Of a DNA stretch of 64,000 nt, positions 26,545 through 34,258 are shown one piece after another. The notes under the pieces are model-generated. The model was given only the letters and a program-made list of their open reading frames with translations. It had not been told where the DNA came from and did no database searches. How positions within the stretch are numbered: the first letter of the stretch is position 1; every line of letters begins with the position of its first letter. A program made the translations under genes and the position numbers. Source of the stretch: Sediminibacterium roseum (GTDB lineage: Bacteria; Bacteroidota; Bacteroidia; Chitinophagales; Chitinophagaceae); assembly GCF_009939005.1 (NCBI RefSeq), contig NZ_JAACJS010000015.1, forward strand, positions 932,325 to 996,324. The letters run 5' to 3'.

Positions 26545-29500
26545 TTAATATTTATAGATTTTATCGTAGTGTTTCTCACCATTGTAAATACCCGTAACGA
26601 AATACACAACACCTGGTGCTAAGGATTCGAGTTTGTGTAGTTGAAACAGGTTCTCCCCTTTCTTTCCTGAAAATTCATAAGAGCGGACCCAGGAACCATC
26701 ACCCGTAAAAAGATCCAGCCTTATCTTTTCATTTCTTTGCAAAATCACCGACAGTTTTAATTCCTCGCGAAAGGGTACAGGAAAGAAATTCCAGTCCTTC
26801 AGGTTGCCCGCGAATGGTACATCAGGTATGGAAGGTTTACCGGGCTTACCGATCAAAAGCATCGCCGTAAAATCAGCCTGGCAATTTGTTTCACTCACCG
26901 CGCGCAACCTCACCAGCACGGTATCGTGTGTGCTAAAGAAAGCCTGTTCCAGTGAACCGGAAACGGTGACAGCCTTACGGCCATCACCAAAATCCCATTC
27001 GTATCGTTCTGTGTTGTTTACTTGCGCGGTAAGTGTTGTTCTACCGCCGTAAGGAATTGCTTTTGGAAATATTGTCAACTCGCCAGCCGGAACCTCAGTA
27101 TCATTTGCTGTTACAGCAACCGATGTGCTGTCAACGCAACCTTCTCTTTTTACGAGAATACGATACTGCCCGGCTGCAGCCGAAAAACGGTTCGAATTGT
27201 TCACTGAATCATAAAGCGGTGGCTCCTTCTGTAAATGCGTCCACAGTATCTTCTCATAAGCCATCAAAGCATTCGTTGGTGTCAGGTACAGGTTTGTCTT
27301 ACCTCCCTCGCACACTTTCAGCTTTCCGGTAATCACAGGATTTGAGATAGTGCCTGCGGTGATGAGAACCACATTTGAGAGAGCAGCCGCTGTACATCCT
27401 TCTGGAGAAGTAACCATCACGGTGTAAGATCCAGCGAGCGTAACACTAATGCTTTGCGCAGTTGATGTCGCAAACAATACGCCGTCACGGTACCAGGTAT
27501 AGGAAAATCCTTCCTGCCAGTTCATCACGGTGATGTTTCCCGTTTCACCATTACATAGGTGCGTATTCGGCGTGGCAATAATTGCATTCACCGGTTGTGC
27601 GTTGACGACTACTTCAACCGATCCCGATGCCGTGTTCGCACAGGTCGCAGTACCTGATTCAGCAACAGAAAGCAAAGTATACACAAAGGATCCTGCAACA
27701 TTTGTCGGAACAGGCAACGAGACGCTAATCCCCGAGGTTGTCGTGATGGTTTGGTTTGTCCCATCGTTGATGCGGTAAGTGAATGTGTAAGGAGCAACCC
27801 CATTAGAACCGGTAAAGGTTACCTTAGGCGTTGCCGCAAATTGACAGACTGCTGTTGATCCAGCAATTGATGCATTTGGCAGATCACGAACCGAAACAGT
27901 GGCTGTTCCGGATGCAGTATTGCTGCAGGTAGTACCACTTGATTCTTTTACTGAGATGAGTGTATAAGCAAACGTTCCTGGCGCAGAAGTCGGCACGCTG
28001 ACAGAAACACTATTGCCAGATGTTGTCGTCACTGTTTGACTCGTTCCACCATTAATACTGTAAGTGAACGTATAAGGCGCAACACCGCCGCTTCCGGTAA
28101 AAGTAATGGATGGTGCGCTGCTGTTTTTACAAACCGTAGTGGTTCCGGCAATCGTTGCAGCCGGCAATTCATTCACGGTAACTGTTGCAGTTCCACTCGC
28201 CGCGTTATAACACGTTGTCGAACTGCTCTCCTGTACCCCCACCAATTCATACGCAAAGATTCCGAACGCAGAAGTGGGCACAACAACACTTACGCTGTTA
28301 CCTGACGTTGTCGTAACTGTCTGCGTCGAACCACCATTGATCTTATAAAAGAATGTGTAAGGCGCAATCGCATTATTACCGGTAAATAAAATCGATGGCG
28401 ATGCGCTGTTCTGGCAAACCGCATTGGTTCCCGCAATGGAAGCCGTAGGCAAAGGATTCACCACGACAGTTGTATTCGCAGAAGTTGCCTGGCAACCATT
28501 CGCATCCGTAACGGTTACAAAATAAGTTCCCGGTGTGGTAACGGTGATCGGATTGGTAGTCGCCCCATTGCTCCACGCATACGCTGATCCCGTACTTGCG
28601 GAAAGTGTCACCGATCCGCCATTGCAAAACGTAAGTGGCCCCGATGGATTGATCACCGGAGTGACAACAGTATAATAACCAACCGTCACCATCACCGAAG
28701 TCGCAGAGCAACCATTTTTTGTTACCGTCACTGCATAGTTACCCGGGCCTACAGATATTTTCTGGGTCGTTTCCCCATTGTTCCAGGAATAGGTTTCATA
28801 TCCCGCACCCGCATCCAGTGTTTTTAAGCCACCCGGACAAACAAAGAATGAAGTACCCGGTGACGGAGTCGGGCAATTACCCGTTGTGACCACAACCGCA
28901 TTACTGTTTGCACTATTACTACACCCATTCCTGTCTGTCGCATAATACGTCCCCGCAATGGCAGTGGTCATGCTATTGCCGGTTACACCATTGCTCCAGG
29001 TGATATTTGTTCCCGATGAAGTAAACGTTGCACTCTCCCCATTGCACAATAAAAAATTGCCAGGAGGTGTAACAGTTGGCGCGGCTGGTGGAGAGCCCGC
29101 AGTGATGGTGATCGAATTACTGTACGGCCCAAATCCACAATCAGTCGCTTCACGCGCAGCATAGGTTCCCGCACTACTTACCGTAATAGAATTACCCATC
29201 GCGCCATTGGTCCAGTAGATCGTACCACCTGCTGATGGCGTCGTGCTGAGCGTTGTTGTCGATCCATTACACAATGATGTTCCACTGCTGCTCGTAACTG
29301 TTGGGGCTGGCGCAATGGATTTTGTCGTGAACGTTATGACATTACTCTGCAACGACGTTCCGCAACTGTTCGATTGTGTCGCATAAAAAGATCCGGCAGT
29401 GGAAACTTCAATACTTGTTCCCGACTGCCCTGTATTCCAGGTGACGGGCGCTGTCGGGTTGGTCACGTACACCTGCGCTGTCGCTCCGGGACAAAGTGGT

Positions 29501-30771
29501 GTTGAAATATTGGTCGCAATAATCGGTGCCACAGGTCGCGCACCGGTTGTGATCACAATTGGGTTACTTGCCGCAGAATATCCGCAGCTATTATTCGACT
29601 TCACGGTATAGGTTCCTGCAGTATTTACCGAAAGTGCATTACCTGAATTATAAGGTACATCATCCTTGTACCAGGTAAAGGGTGCAGAACCACCTGCATA
29701 CAATGTGGTCGATGAACCATTGCATAAATTACTCGCACCGGAGTTCACCGCATTCGGTGCGGATGGAGAATTAAGTGTGGTAAAACCAACCGCATTACTC
29801 CACGCACTAGTTCCGCAACCATTACTCGCGCGCGCAGTGTAAGAACCCGCAGCGGATACAGTAATGCTGTTACCTGTCATGCCATTGCTCCAGGTGATCG
29901 TTCCGGAAGGAGAACCCTGCACAAAAATCACAGCTGATGCACCATCACACAATTGCGAAGCAGTATTGGTCACAATCGTCGGTGTCGTTGGCGACGATCC
30001 CGCACTGATCACAATCTCATCAGTGGTCGCTGACATACAGCCATCATAAATCGCCGCCTTGTAAGTTCCAGGTATTGTTGTCGTAACAGCTGAACCCGTT
30101 TCACCCAACTCAACATTGTCGCGATACCAGCGGTAATTATACGTACCGGAATAATCTGGTGATGTGGAGATAAAAGATGCATTGCCATTACAGAGTGAAG
30201 TCTGCGATGCATTTATCGAAGGAGCCGTCATACTTCCCGGATGCAGGATGGGATTGATTAAATCCTTGTATGCTGTTTCAAGTGAGGTAACATTGATCTG
30301 GTCGATTGCTTCCATCGTAAACGCGAACTGCATGCCCGCGTGATTCGGGAATACGCCAGGCGGCATATTGAATGAGGTCTGGAGCAATCCACCTTCATTC
30401 GGTAACGAAGGATCATACGTGTTCTCCAGAATCATTGGGTTGTACAATCGCGATCCATCGAAGTAGGTTGAATTGATGGTGACAAAACTGGTTTGCAACG
30501 AGCCGGATACATCACGGATTGTGTAAGTACCGATCGGCACATAACTTGTACCGCTTTTGTAATAAAACCGGTAGGTCATCCCAACAAAATGGTATCCTGA
30601 ATAAGTGTTATTATTCGCACGTATCGTACCACCTATCTGCGCCACACCAAAGACATTACAAAACTGCCGCGTGTCAACGGTCGTAGCGTGATTGGTATAA
30701 GTGAACTGTGCATTTACTCGACACAGGTAACAAAAAAGTAAGAACAAAACACACCATACATACTTCCACAT
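26545..30771 (-). CDS. Giant repeat-rich T9SS surface protein (1408 residues)
   Basis: The signal peptide ends near VNAQ at residue 22. An N-terminal domain of about 160 residues is followed by about seven Ig-like modules of 65-80 residues (LCNGSSTTLYAGG..., TWSNGMTGNSITVSAAGSYTA). Three near-identical modules of about 95 residues lie at about 767-1059, then another Ig-like module, a PKD domain with WDFGDGRK near 1259 and a T9SS type A sorting domain over the last 80 residues (FFPVPFREELKL ... GVVYFVTGIYNGEK). It is therefore exported to the surface and may act as an adhesin. It is the second gene of a five-gene operon and probably uses the PorV-like protein encoded downstream. Confidence 0.9.
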   Translation of the reverse strand: MWKYVWCVLFLLFCYLCRVNAQFTYTNHATTVDTRQFCNVFGVAQIGGTIRANNNTYSGYHFVGMTYRFYYKSGTSYVPIGTYTIRDVSGSLQTSFVTINSTYFDGSRLYNPMILENTYDPSLPNEGGLLQTSFNMPPGVFPNHAGMQFAFTMEAIDQINVTSLETAYKDLINPILHPGSMTAPSINASQTSLCNGNASFISTSPDYSGTYNYRWYRDNVELGETGSAVTTTIPGTYKAAIYDGCMSATTDEIVISAGSSPTTPTIVTNTASQLCDGASAVIFVQGSPSGTITWSNGMTGNSITVSAAGSYTARASNGCGTSAWSNAVGFTTLNSPSAPNAVNSGASNLCNGSSTTLYAGGSAPFTWYKDDVPYNSGNALSVNTAGTYTVKSNNSCGYSAASNPIVITTGARPVAPIIATNISTPLCPGATAQVYVTNPTAPVTWNTGQSGTSIEVSTAGSFYATQSNSCGTSLQSNVITFTTKSIAPAPTVTSSSGTSLCNGSTTTLSTTPSAGGTIYWTNGAMGNSITVSSAGTYAAREATDCGFGPYSNSITITAGSPPAAPTVTPPGNFLLCNGESATFTSSGTNITWSNGVTGNSMTTAIAGTYYATDRNGCSNSANSNAVVVTTGNCPTPSPGTSFFVCPGGLKTLDAGAGYETYSWNNGETTQKISVGPGNYAVTVTKNGCSATSVMVTVGYYTVVTPVINPSGPLTFCNGGSVTLSASTGSAYAWSNGATTNPITVTTPGTYFVTVTDANGCQATSANTTVVVNPLPTASIAGTNAVCQNSASPSILFTGNNAIAPYTFFYKINGGSTQTVTTTSGNSVSVVVPTSAFGIFAYELVGVQESSSTTCYNAASGTATVTVNELPAATIAGTTTVCKNSSAPSITFTGSGGVAPYTFTYSINGGTSQTVTTTSGNSVSVSVPTSAPGTFAYTLISVKESSGTTCSNTASGTATVSVRDLPNASIAGSTAVCQFAATPKVTFTGSNGVAPYTFTYRINDGTNQTITTTSGISVSLPVPTNVAGSFVYTLLSVAESGTATCANTASGSVEVVVNAQPVNAIIATPNTHLCNGETGNITVMNWQEGFSYTWYRDGVLFATSTAQSISVTLAGSYTVMVTSPEGCTAAALSNVVLITAGTISNPVITGKLKVCEGGKTNLYLTPTNALMAYEKILWTHLQKEPPLYDSVNNSNRFSAAAGQYRILVKREGCVDSTSVAVTANDTEVPAGELTIFPKAIPYGGRTTLTAQVNNTERYEWDFGDGRKAVTVSGSLEQAFFSTHDTVLVRLRAVSETNCQADFTAMLLIGKPGKPSIPDVPFAGNLKDWNFFPVPFREELKLSVILQRNEKIRLDLFTGDGSWVRSYEFSGKKGENLFQLHKLESLAPGVVYFVTGIYNGEKHYDKIYKY
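27595..28470 (-). repeat. Three tandem DNA repeats of about 285 bases inside the adhesin gene
   Basis: The DNA repeats with a period of about 285 bases. Matching anchors (GTTGTCGT.A.TGT.TG followed by a 'TAAGTGAA.GT.TAAGG' segment) start near 27737, 28020 and 28305. Each unit encodes one module of the form AGT..VC...SAP.I.FTG..G.APYTF. The high identity suggests recent duplication or unequal crossing-over. Confidence 0.8.
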
Positions 30772-30783
30772 ATACTTGATTGA

Positions 30784-31305
30784 TTAATTGCTGAAACTGT
30801 ATTTAAGACCGACACCAAAGACAAAAGAGGTGCGACCAAGCAAAGCATTGAAAAAATATTTTTGATTGGCGAATGCAGTGAGGGAGAATGCCTCGGTTAA
30901 AACCAGCTCGGCCGCGGCTTCCCCACAGACACCGTAATTGAGCCGTTGCGCGAAAGAGAAATTGCGGTACACCCAGGGTTCTGATTCGAGTTGTACAGTC
31001 GGTCCTAAACCAACACGGAACGGATCAAAAGGATATTCAGCCAGCACATCAATGCCAAATGCCGAATAGTCCAGGTGATTTCTTTTTGATTTTTCGAGAA
31101 ACAATTTCCCGGAAAACTGGAACGCGTAATTGGTTGGATGCTGGTATCGTAGTGAAACATAATCACCGGGAAACACAGTCCTGCCACCACGCAATTCAAC
31201 AGCGCCAAAATTCGCCTGCGCATGTACACCGGTAAAAAACAGGACTGCGATCAGGGCAAGCCAAGGCCCCTTACCGCAGCGCGGTATTCTGTCACAAATT
31301 GCCAT
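30784..31305 (-). CDS. TraO-like outer-membrane barrel, first gene of the adhesin operon
   Basis: The 173-residue protein has a signal peptide ending near HAQ at residue 30. GAVELRGGRTVFPGDYVSLRYQ follows, and a small beta-barrel ends in FVFGVGLKYSFSN. The ELRGG motif and barrel layout resemble TraO, an outer-membrane protein of Bacteroidota conjugation systems. Here it is separated by 11 kb from the tra operon, which lacks traO, and is joined instead to the adhesin. The start codon lies one base after a long dyad, so the usual leader is missing; no other Met is available. The functional transfer from TraO is uncertain. Confidence 0.65.
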   Translation of the reverse strand: MAICDRIPRCGKGPWLALIAVLFFTGVHAQANFGAVELRGGRTVFPGDYVSLRYQHPTNYAFQFSGKLFLEKSKRNHLDYSAFGIDVLAEYPFDPFRVGLGPTVQLESEPWVYRNFSFAQRLNYGVCGEAAAELVLTEAFSLTAFANQKYFFNALLGRTSFVFGVGLKYSFSN

Positions 31306-31306
31306 A

Positions 31307-31350
31307 GTAGTTTGGGTATTGTGTCAAACATTTTGACACACCAAAACTAC
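31307..31350. promoter_or_regulatory. Dyad operator (or hairpin) upstream of the adhesin operon
   Basis: GTGTCAAA and TTTGACAC form a perfect 8-base inverted repeat around CAT at 31321-31339. Outside it, GTAGTTT (31307-31313) pairs with AAACTAC (31344-31350), giving a longer nested dyad. It ends one base before the TraO-like start codon and lies between this operon and the divergent AbiEii gene. A Crp/Fnr-type site is possible. Confidence 0.6.
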
Positions 31351-31463
31351 CAGCGCTCTTAAGGGAGAAAGTTGATGGTAGTCAACAGAATGGAAAATAT
31401 AAATTGATATCGGTCAATAAAAAGACAAGAACGTTTATCACACTTCAGTCCATATCCCTACAG

Positions 31464-31492
31464 TTGCCATTCCCTCCATTGAGGTATCTTTG
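31464..31492 (+). promoter_or_regulatory. Promoter of the AbiEii toxin gene
   Basis: TTG at 31464-31466 and TATCTTTG at 31485-31492 match the Bacteroidota -33 and -7 boxes with an 18-base spacer. The ATG at 31497 follows by four bases, so the mRNA may be leaderless. This supports that start over the in-frame upstream extension to 31404. Confidence 0.6.
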
Positions 31493-31496
31493 TGGT

Positions 31497-32393
31497 ATGG
31501 CAGTACACAACCCGGTATTAATAGAAACGATCAAGGAACTGATCCTTGTTGCGCTGGCTACAGAGGAAGATCTGATGGAGTTATTGGTATTAAAAGGAGG
31601 TAATGCGATTGATCTTCACAATGACGCTCATTTGGGGCACCTTTCGCGCGCTTCGTTTGACCTGGATTTTTCCATCGAAGGGGGTGATTTTGATGACTGG
31701 CCCACGGTAGAAAGACGAATGAAAACAGCATTGGAAAATACTTTTTCAGGAAAGGACCTTGTTCTTTTAGATTTTGTATTTGAACCCCAACCGAAAACCG
31801 CATCCAGGAATGCGGAGATGCAGGAATTCTGGGGTGGCTACAAAGCGACATTCAAAGTAATAGAAAGAAAACTGTTTGAACTGCACCAGGGAAACCTGGA
31901 AACCATCCGTCGCAACGCAGTGGTTTTGCGCAAAAATCATTCGACAGTTTTTGAACTGGAGTTCAGCAAATTTGAATATGTTGGAGGCAAACAGGCAATA
32001 ACGATCGATGGATTTCCCATGTATATTTATACGCCGGTAATGATCGTACTTGAAAAAGTAAGAGCCCTCTGCCAGCAGTTGCCGGACTACGCTTCTGTTA
32101 TTCCTGTATTTCACGGAAGGCAACGTGCCAAAGACTTTTACGACATCTGGCTACTGATGCAGACGCATCCCTTTGATCCGGCTGATCCTGTCAATAAAGA
32201 AACATTGATACGAATCTTTGCAGCGAAAAAAGTACCGTTGAGTTACATCAAACAGTTGAGGGAAAATGCAGGTTTCCATAGGGATAACTGGAACCAGGTA
32301 GAAAACACGGTGGAAGCTTCTGAGAAATTACAGGGGTTTGATTTTTACGTAAACTTTGTTACTGATACGTTCGAGCCGCTTACATTCCCTTAG
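31497..32393 (+). CDS. AbiEii family nucleotidyltransferase toxin
   Basis: The product (298 residues from the chosen ATG) is a DNA-polymerase-beta-like nucleotidyltransferase of the AbiEii family, the toxin of type IV toxin-antitoxin systems. LVLKGGNAIDLH (the KGG motif) and the metal-binding FDLDFSIEG follow each other, then a conserved late segment RAKDFYDIWLLM. Such toxins modify tRNA or nucleotides in characterised relatives. The stop overlaps the end of the AbiEi gene on the opposite strand by 14 bases; this convergent layout is unusual, since the pair is normally co-directional. Confidence 0.88.
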   Translation: MAVHNPVLIETIKELILVALATEEDLMELLVLKGGNAIDLHNDAHLGHLSRASFDLDFSIEGGDFDDWPTVERRMKTALENTFSGKDLVLLDFVFEPQPKTASRNAEMQEFWGGYKATFKVIERKLFELHQGNLETIRRNAVVLRKNHSTVFELEFSKFEYVGGKQAITIDGFPMYIYTPVMIVLEKVRALCQQLPDYASVIPVFHGRQRAKDFYDIWLLMQTHPFDPADPVNKETLIRIFAAKKVPLSYIKQLRENAGFHRDNWNQVENTVEASEKLQGFDFYVNFVTDTFEPLTFP

Positions 32394-33252
32394 GATAGTA
32401 CAGCTTCCACTCTTTCGAATAATCGGTTTCTCCCATTTCATAGGTGAGGTAAAATTTGTATTTCATTTCTTTTTTCCGCAAGGCCTCTAAACGGGGATGC
32501 TCGCCGCCTGCGCGTTGGAGATAAAACCCGATCGACTGGTGATACGGGTACAGAAAATCCATCTGGTCAAGGTAGACCAGTAGTTTGCGCATGGACAGCG
32601 ATCCCGATTCGATAGCATTTTTGTAAGCTTCCAGCACGGAATCAACACCACCTGCATAATTGGGACGCACTGCAATATCAATGAGTGTACGCTCCAGGGA
32701 TGTTACCGGCAGATCGTCCATCGCAACGACACCTACCCTGTTTGTGTACATACCATTATGGAGAACGATATTGAGATCCTTGTAGACAGTCTTGTTATTA
32801 GATTTTCTTTGTGGCTGCGAGAAAGCATAATCGATGTTCTCCTGCTCCATTTCCAGATCCTTACCTCTTTTCCTGCTTTGTTCAAAACTCACGTAAATGG
32901 TTTTGGGCACCTGGTTGGTCAGGCCATTCATAGAAACAGCGGTATAATGCGATAAATAGGATTTGGGTGCGAGTGAAAGTGCGACTTGTAAGGGTGTCGC
33001 ATCTGGTGAAAAATACCGGTCTTTTTTAGTACCCTGTTCTTCGAATTTTATTTCTTCATGCGCCAAAACACCCCTTTTCTTCAGTTGGTCAATAAAGCGT
33101 GGCAGGTACATGGTTGCGGGCAGGTTCCAGGTGCCACGGTAGGTATTGAATGCTTCTTCAAGATCTGCTTTGGTAAATACTTTTTTAGGCCCATTGTTGA
33201 AATAAGCTTTGATATTATTTTCTGCAATGACAAATCTTGATTTATTAGCCAT
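32380..33252 (-). CDS. AbiEi family antitoxin
   Basis: I place the start at ATG 33250-33252 (MANKSRFVIAEN). The frame continues upstream to 33315, but a perfect 28-base palindrome lies at 33262-33289 and would have to be inside the longer protein. The 290-residue product has a wHTH N-terminus (TKADLEEAFNTYRGTWNLPATMYLPRFIDQLKKRGVL) and the AbiEi core (YFSPDATPLQVALSLAPKSYLSHYTAVSMNGL, then LPVTSLERTLIDIAVRP and SVLEAYKNAI). It should neutralise the AbiEii toxin, and family members repress their own promoter by binding inverted repeats. Confidence 0.88.
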   Translation of the reverse strand: MANKSRFVIAENNIKAYFNNGPKKVFTKADLEEAFNTYRGTWNLPATMYLPRFIDQLKKRGVLAHEEIKFEEQGTKKDRYFSPDATPLQVALSLAPKSYLSHYTAVSMNGLTNQVPKTIYVSFEQSRKRGKDLEMEQENIDYAFSQPQRKSNNKTVYKDLNIVLHNGMYTNRVGVVAMDDLPVTSLERTLIDIAVRPNYAGGVDSVLEAYKNAIESGSLSMRKLLVYLDQMDFLYPYHQSIGFYLQRAGGEHPRLEALRKKEMKYKFYLTYEMGETDYSKEWKLYYPKGM

Positions 33253-33261
33253 AAGAGCTGA

Positions 33262-33289
33262 AGATATACTGTATATATACAGTATATCT
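33262..33289. promoter_or_regulatory. Perfect 28-base palindrome upstream of AbiEi (likely autoregulatory operator)
   Basis: The arm AGATATACTGTATA is followed immediately by its exact reverse complement, without a spacer. It is nine bases upstream of the proposed AbiEi start. Negative autoregulation through inverted repeats is known for AbiEi. This is the first of four palindromes in 33262-33533. Confidence 0.75.
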
Positions 33290-33385
33290 AAGTTAGTCAT
33301 TTTTTTTGACATCAACCAGGGGTACCCCCTACTTTAACATTGTCAACCCCAATAAATAAATGAATTATAGGATTAATTCGGCCAC

Positions 33386-33409
33386 CGTACAAGTATATAT
33401 ACTTGTACG
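33386..33409. repeat. Perfect 24-base palindrome
   Basis: The arm CGTACAAGTATA is followed directly by its reverse complement. The centre GTATATATAC is shared with the palindrome at 33262-33289, but the flanks differ. Confidence 0.8.
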
Positions 33410-33471
33410 AAGTTAAATGTTTCATTTGAAATAAACGCCCCGGAGCAATATTTTTTTCTATTCTGATTCAA

Positions 33472-33497
33472 TACTGAAAGGATATATCCTTTCAGTA
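33472..33497. repeat. Perfect 26-base palindrome
   Basis: The arm TACTGAAAGGATA is followed directly by its reverse complement. The outer arms differ from the two previous palindromes, and the centre GGATATATCC is again AT-centred. Confidence 0.8.
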
Positions 33498-33521
33498 AAG
33501 GTAAATAATACATTTTACATT

Positions 33522-33533
33522 TCCAAATTTGGA
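33522..33533. repeat. Perfect 12-base palindrome
   Basis: TCCAAATTTGGA is self-complementary. It is short enough to occur by chance, but it continues the series of palindromes in this intergenic region. Confidence 0.5.
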
Positions 33534-33599
33534 GTCGGAAAAAGTCAAAAATTATCAGGTTTACGTTTGTTAAGAAATGCTGCGGACGCACCAACAAGC

Positions 33600-33607
33600 T
33601 ACTTTTG
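33600..33607 (+). promoter_or_regulatory. -7 box of the zinc-ribbon gene
   Basis: TACTTTTG matches TAnnTTTG and lies five bases before the proposed ATG at 33613, so the mRNA may be leaderless. This supports the later start over the in-frame codon at 33577. Confidence 0.5.
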
Positions 33608-33612
33608 CTGCC

Positions 33613-34005
33613 ATGATAATCACCTGCACCAACTGCCAACACAAAACAGACCATCCAGAAAATCGTGCTTTTACAGAAGAGGACAGCAAAACGCCCTGTG
33701 CCGTATGTGGTCACACCGTAAAATCAATTGAAATTTCCATAGACGACAGTCTGCTCGTGAAGGAAGATGTTATGATTAAAAAAATCGACCCCAAGCTACC
33801 CAGCAAAAAAAAGGTACTGAGCACTACACAATCGGGCGATGAATACCACCGTAATTCGGGCACCTGGCAGGAAAGGACAAGGATCATCGATAGGGAAAAC
33901 AATCTGTATTATGAGAAGATTGAAAACAAGGAAATCAATTTCTCCAAAGAGGTGTCAGAAAAGCTCACCGATCACCAGGGCCATGGAAGTGCGAAGAAAA
34001 AATAG
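33613..34005 (+). CDS. Small zinc-ribbon protein (130 residues)
   Basis: The chosen start MIITCTNCQHKTD gives a CxxC pair near residue 5, followed by CAVC near residue 30, a four-Cys zinc ribbon. The rest is hydrophilic and charged, with KKIDPKLPSKKKV and a basic, His-containing end (LTDHQGHGSAKKK). I do not recognise the family. The gene stands alone downstream of the palindrome series, and the next gene is convergent. It may be a small nucleic-acid-binding protein; that is a guess from the fold. Confidence 0.6.
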   Translation: MIITCTNCQHKTDHPENRAFTEEDSKTPCAVCGHTVKSIEISIDDSLLVKEDVMIKKIDPKLPSKKKVLSTTQSGDEYHRNSGTWQERTRIIDRENNLYYEKIENKEINFSKEVSEKLTDHQGHGSAKKK

Positions 34006-34076
34006 CGGATTGTAGCTGATTGAAATATCAATTGTGCCAAGTAAACGGCGCAAAATACTTGACAAATACAGGCTTT

Positions 34077-34183
34077 ACCCTATTCCTCCACCCTCTGATC
34101 CCTCTTGATAAACGGGAAATGAATAATAAACCAGAGAACTTTATTATTCATTTTTAAGTTTATCGTGTTGAATAACATAGGGT
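34077..34183. repeat. Nested imperfect inverted repeat of about 107 bases
   Basis: A perfect 14-base inverted repeat AAATGAATAATAAA (34117-34130 with 34140-34153) has a nine-base loop. GATAAAC (34107-34113) pairs with GTTTATC (34158-34164), and ACCCTAT (34077-34083) with ATAGGGT (34177-34183). It lies between two convergent genes and could be a bidirectional terminator, a folded RNA or a miniature element remnant. Confidence 0.6.
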
Positions 34184-34258
34184 TAGAAATCATTTTTATT
34201 AAGTACGCGTTGGCTCTCATAATACCTGCAAACACGATTAAATAATAAACATTGTCAA

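Noticed and set aside
26541..26612. Upstream extension of the lipoprotein gene
   Set aside because: It overlaps the adhesin 3' end. The shorter frame begins exactly at a lipoprotein signal peptide.
31404..31496. Upstream in-frame extension of the AbiEii gene
   Set aside because: A -33/-7 promoter pair lies inside this stretch and the family domain starts after 31497, so the later ATG is preferred.
33253..33315. Upstream extension of the AbiEi gene
   Set aside because: It would put a perfect 28-base palindrome, a likely operator, within the coding sequence, and the first 21 residues are not typical of the family.
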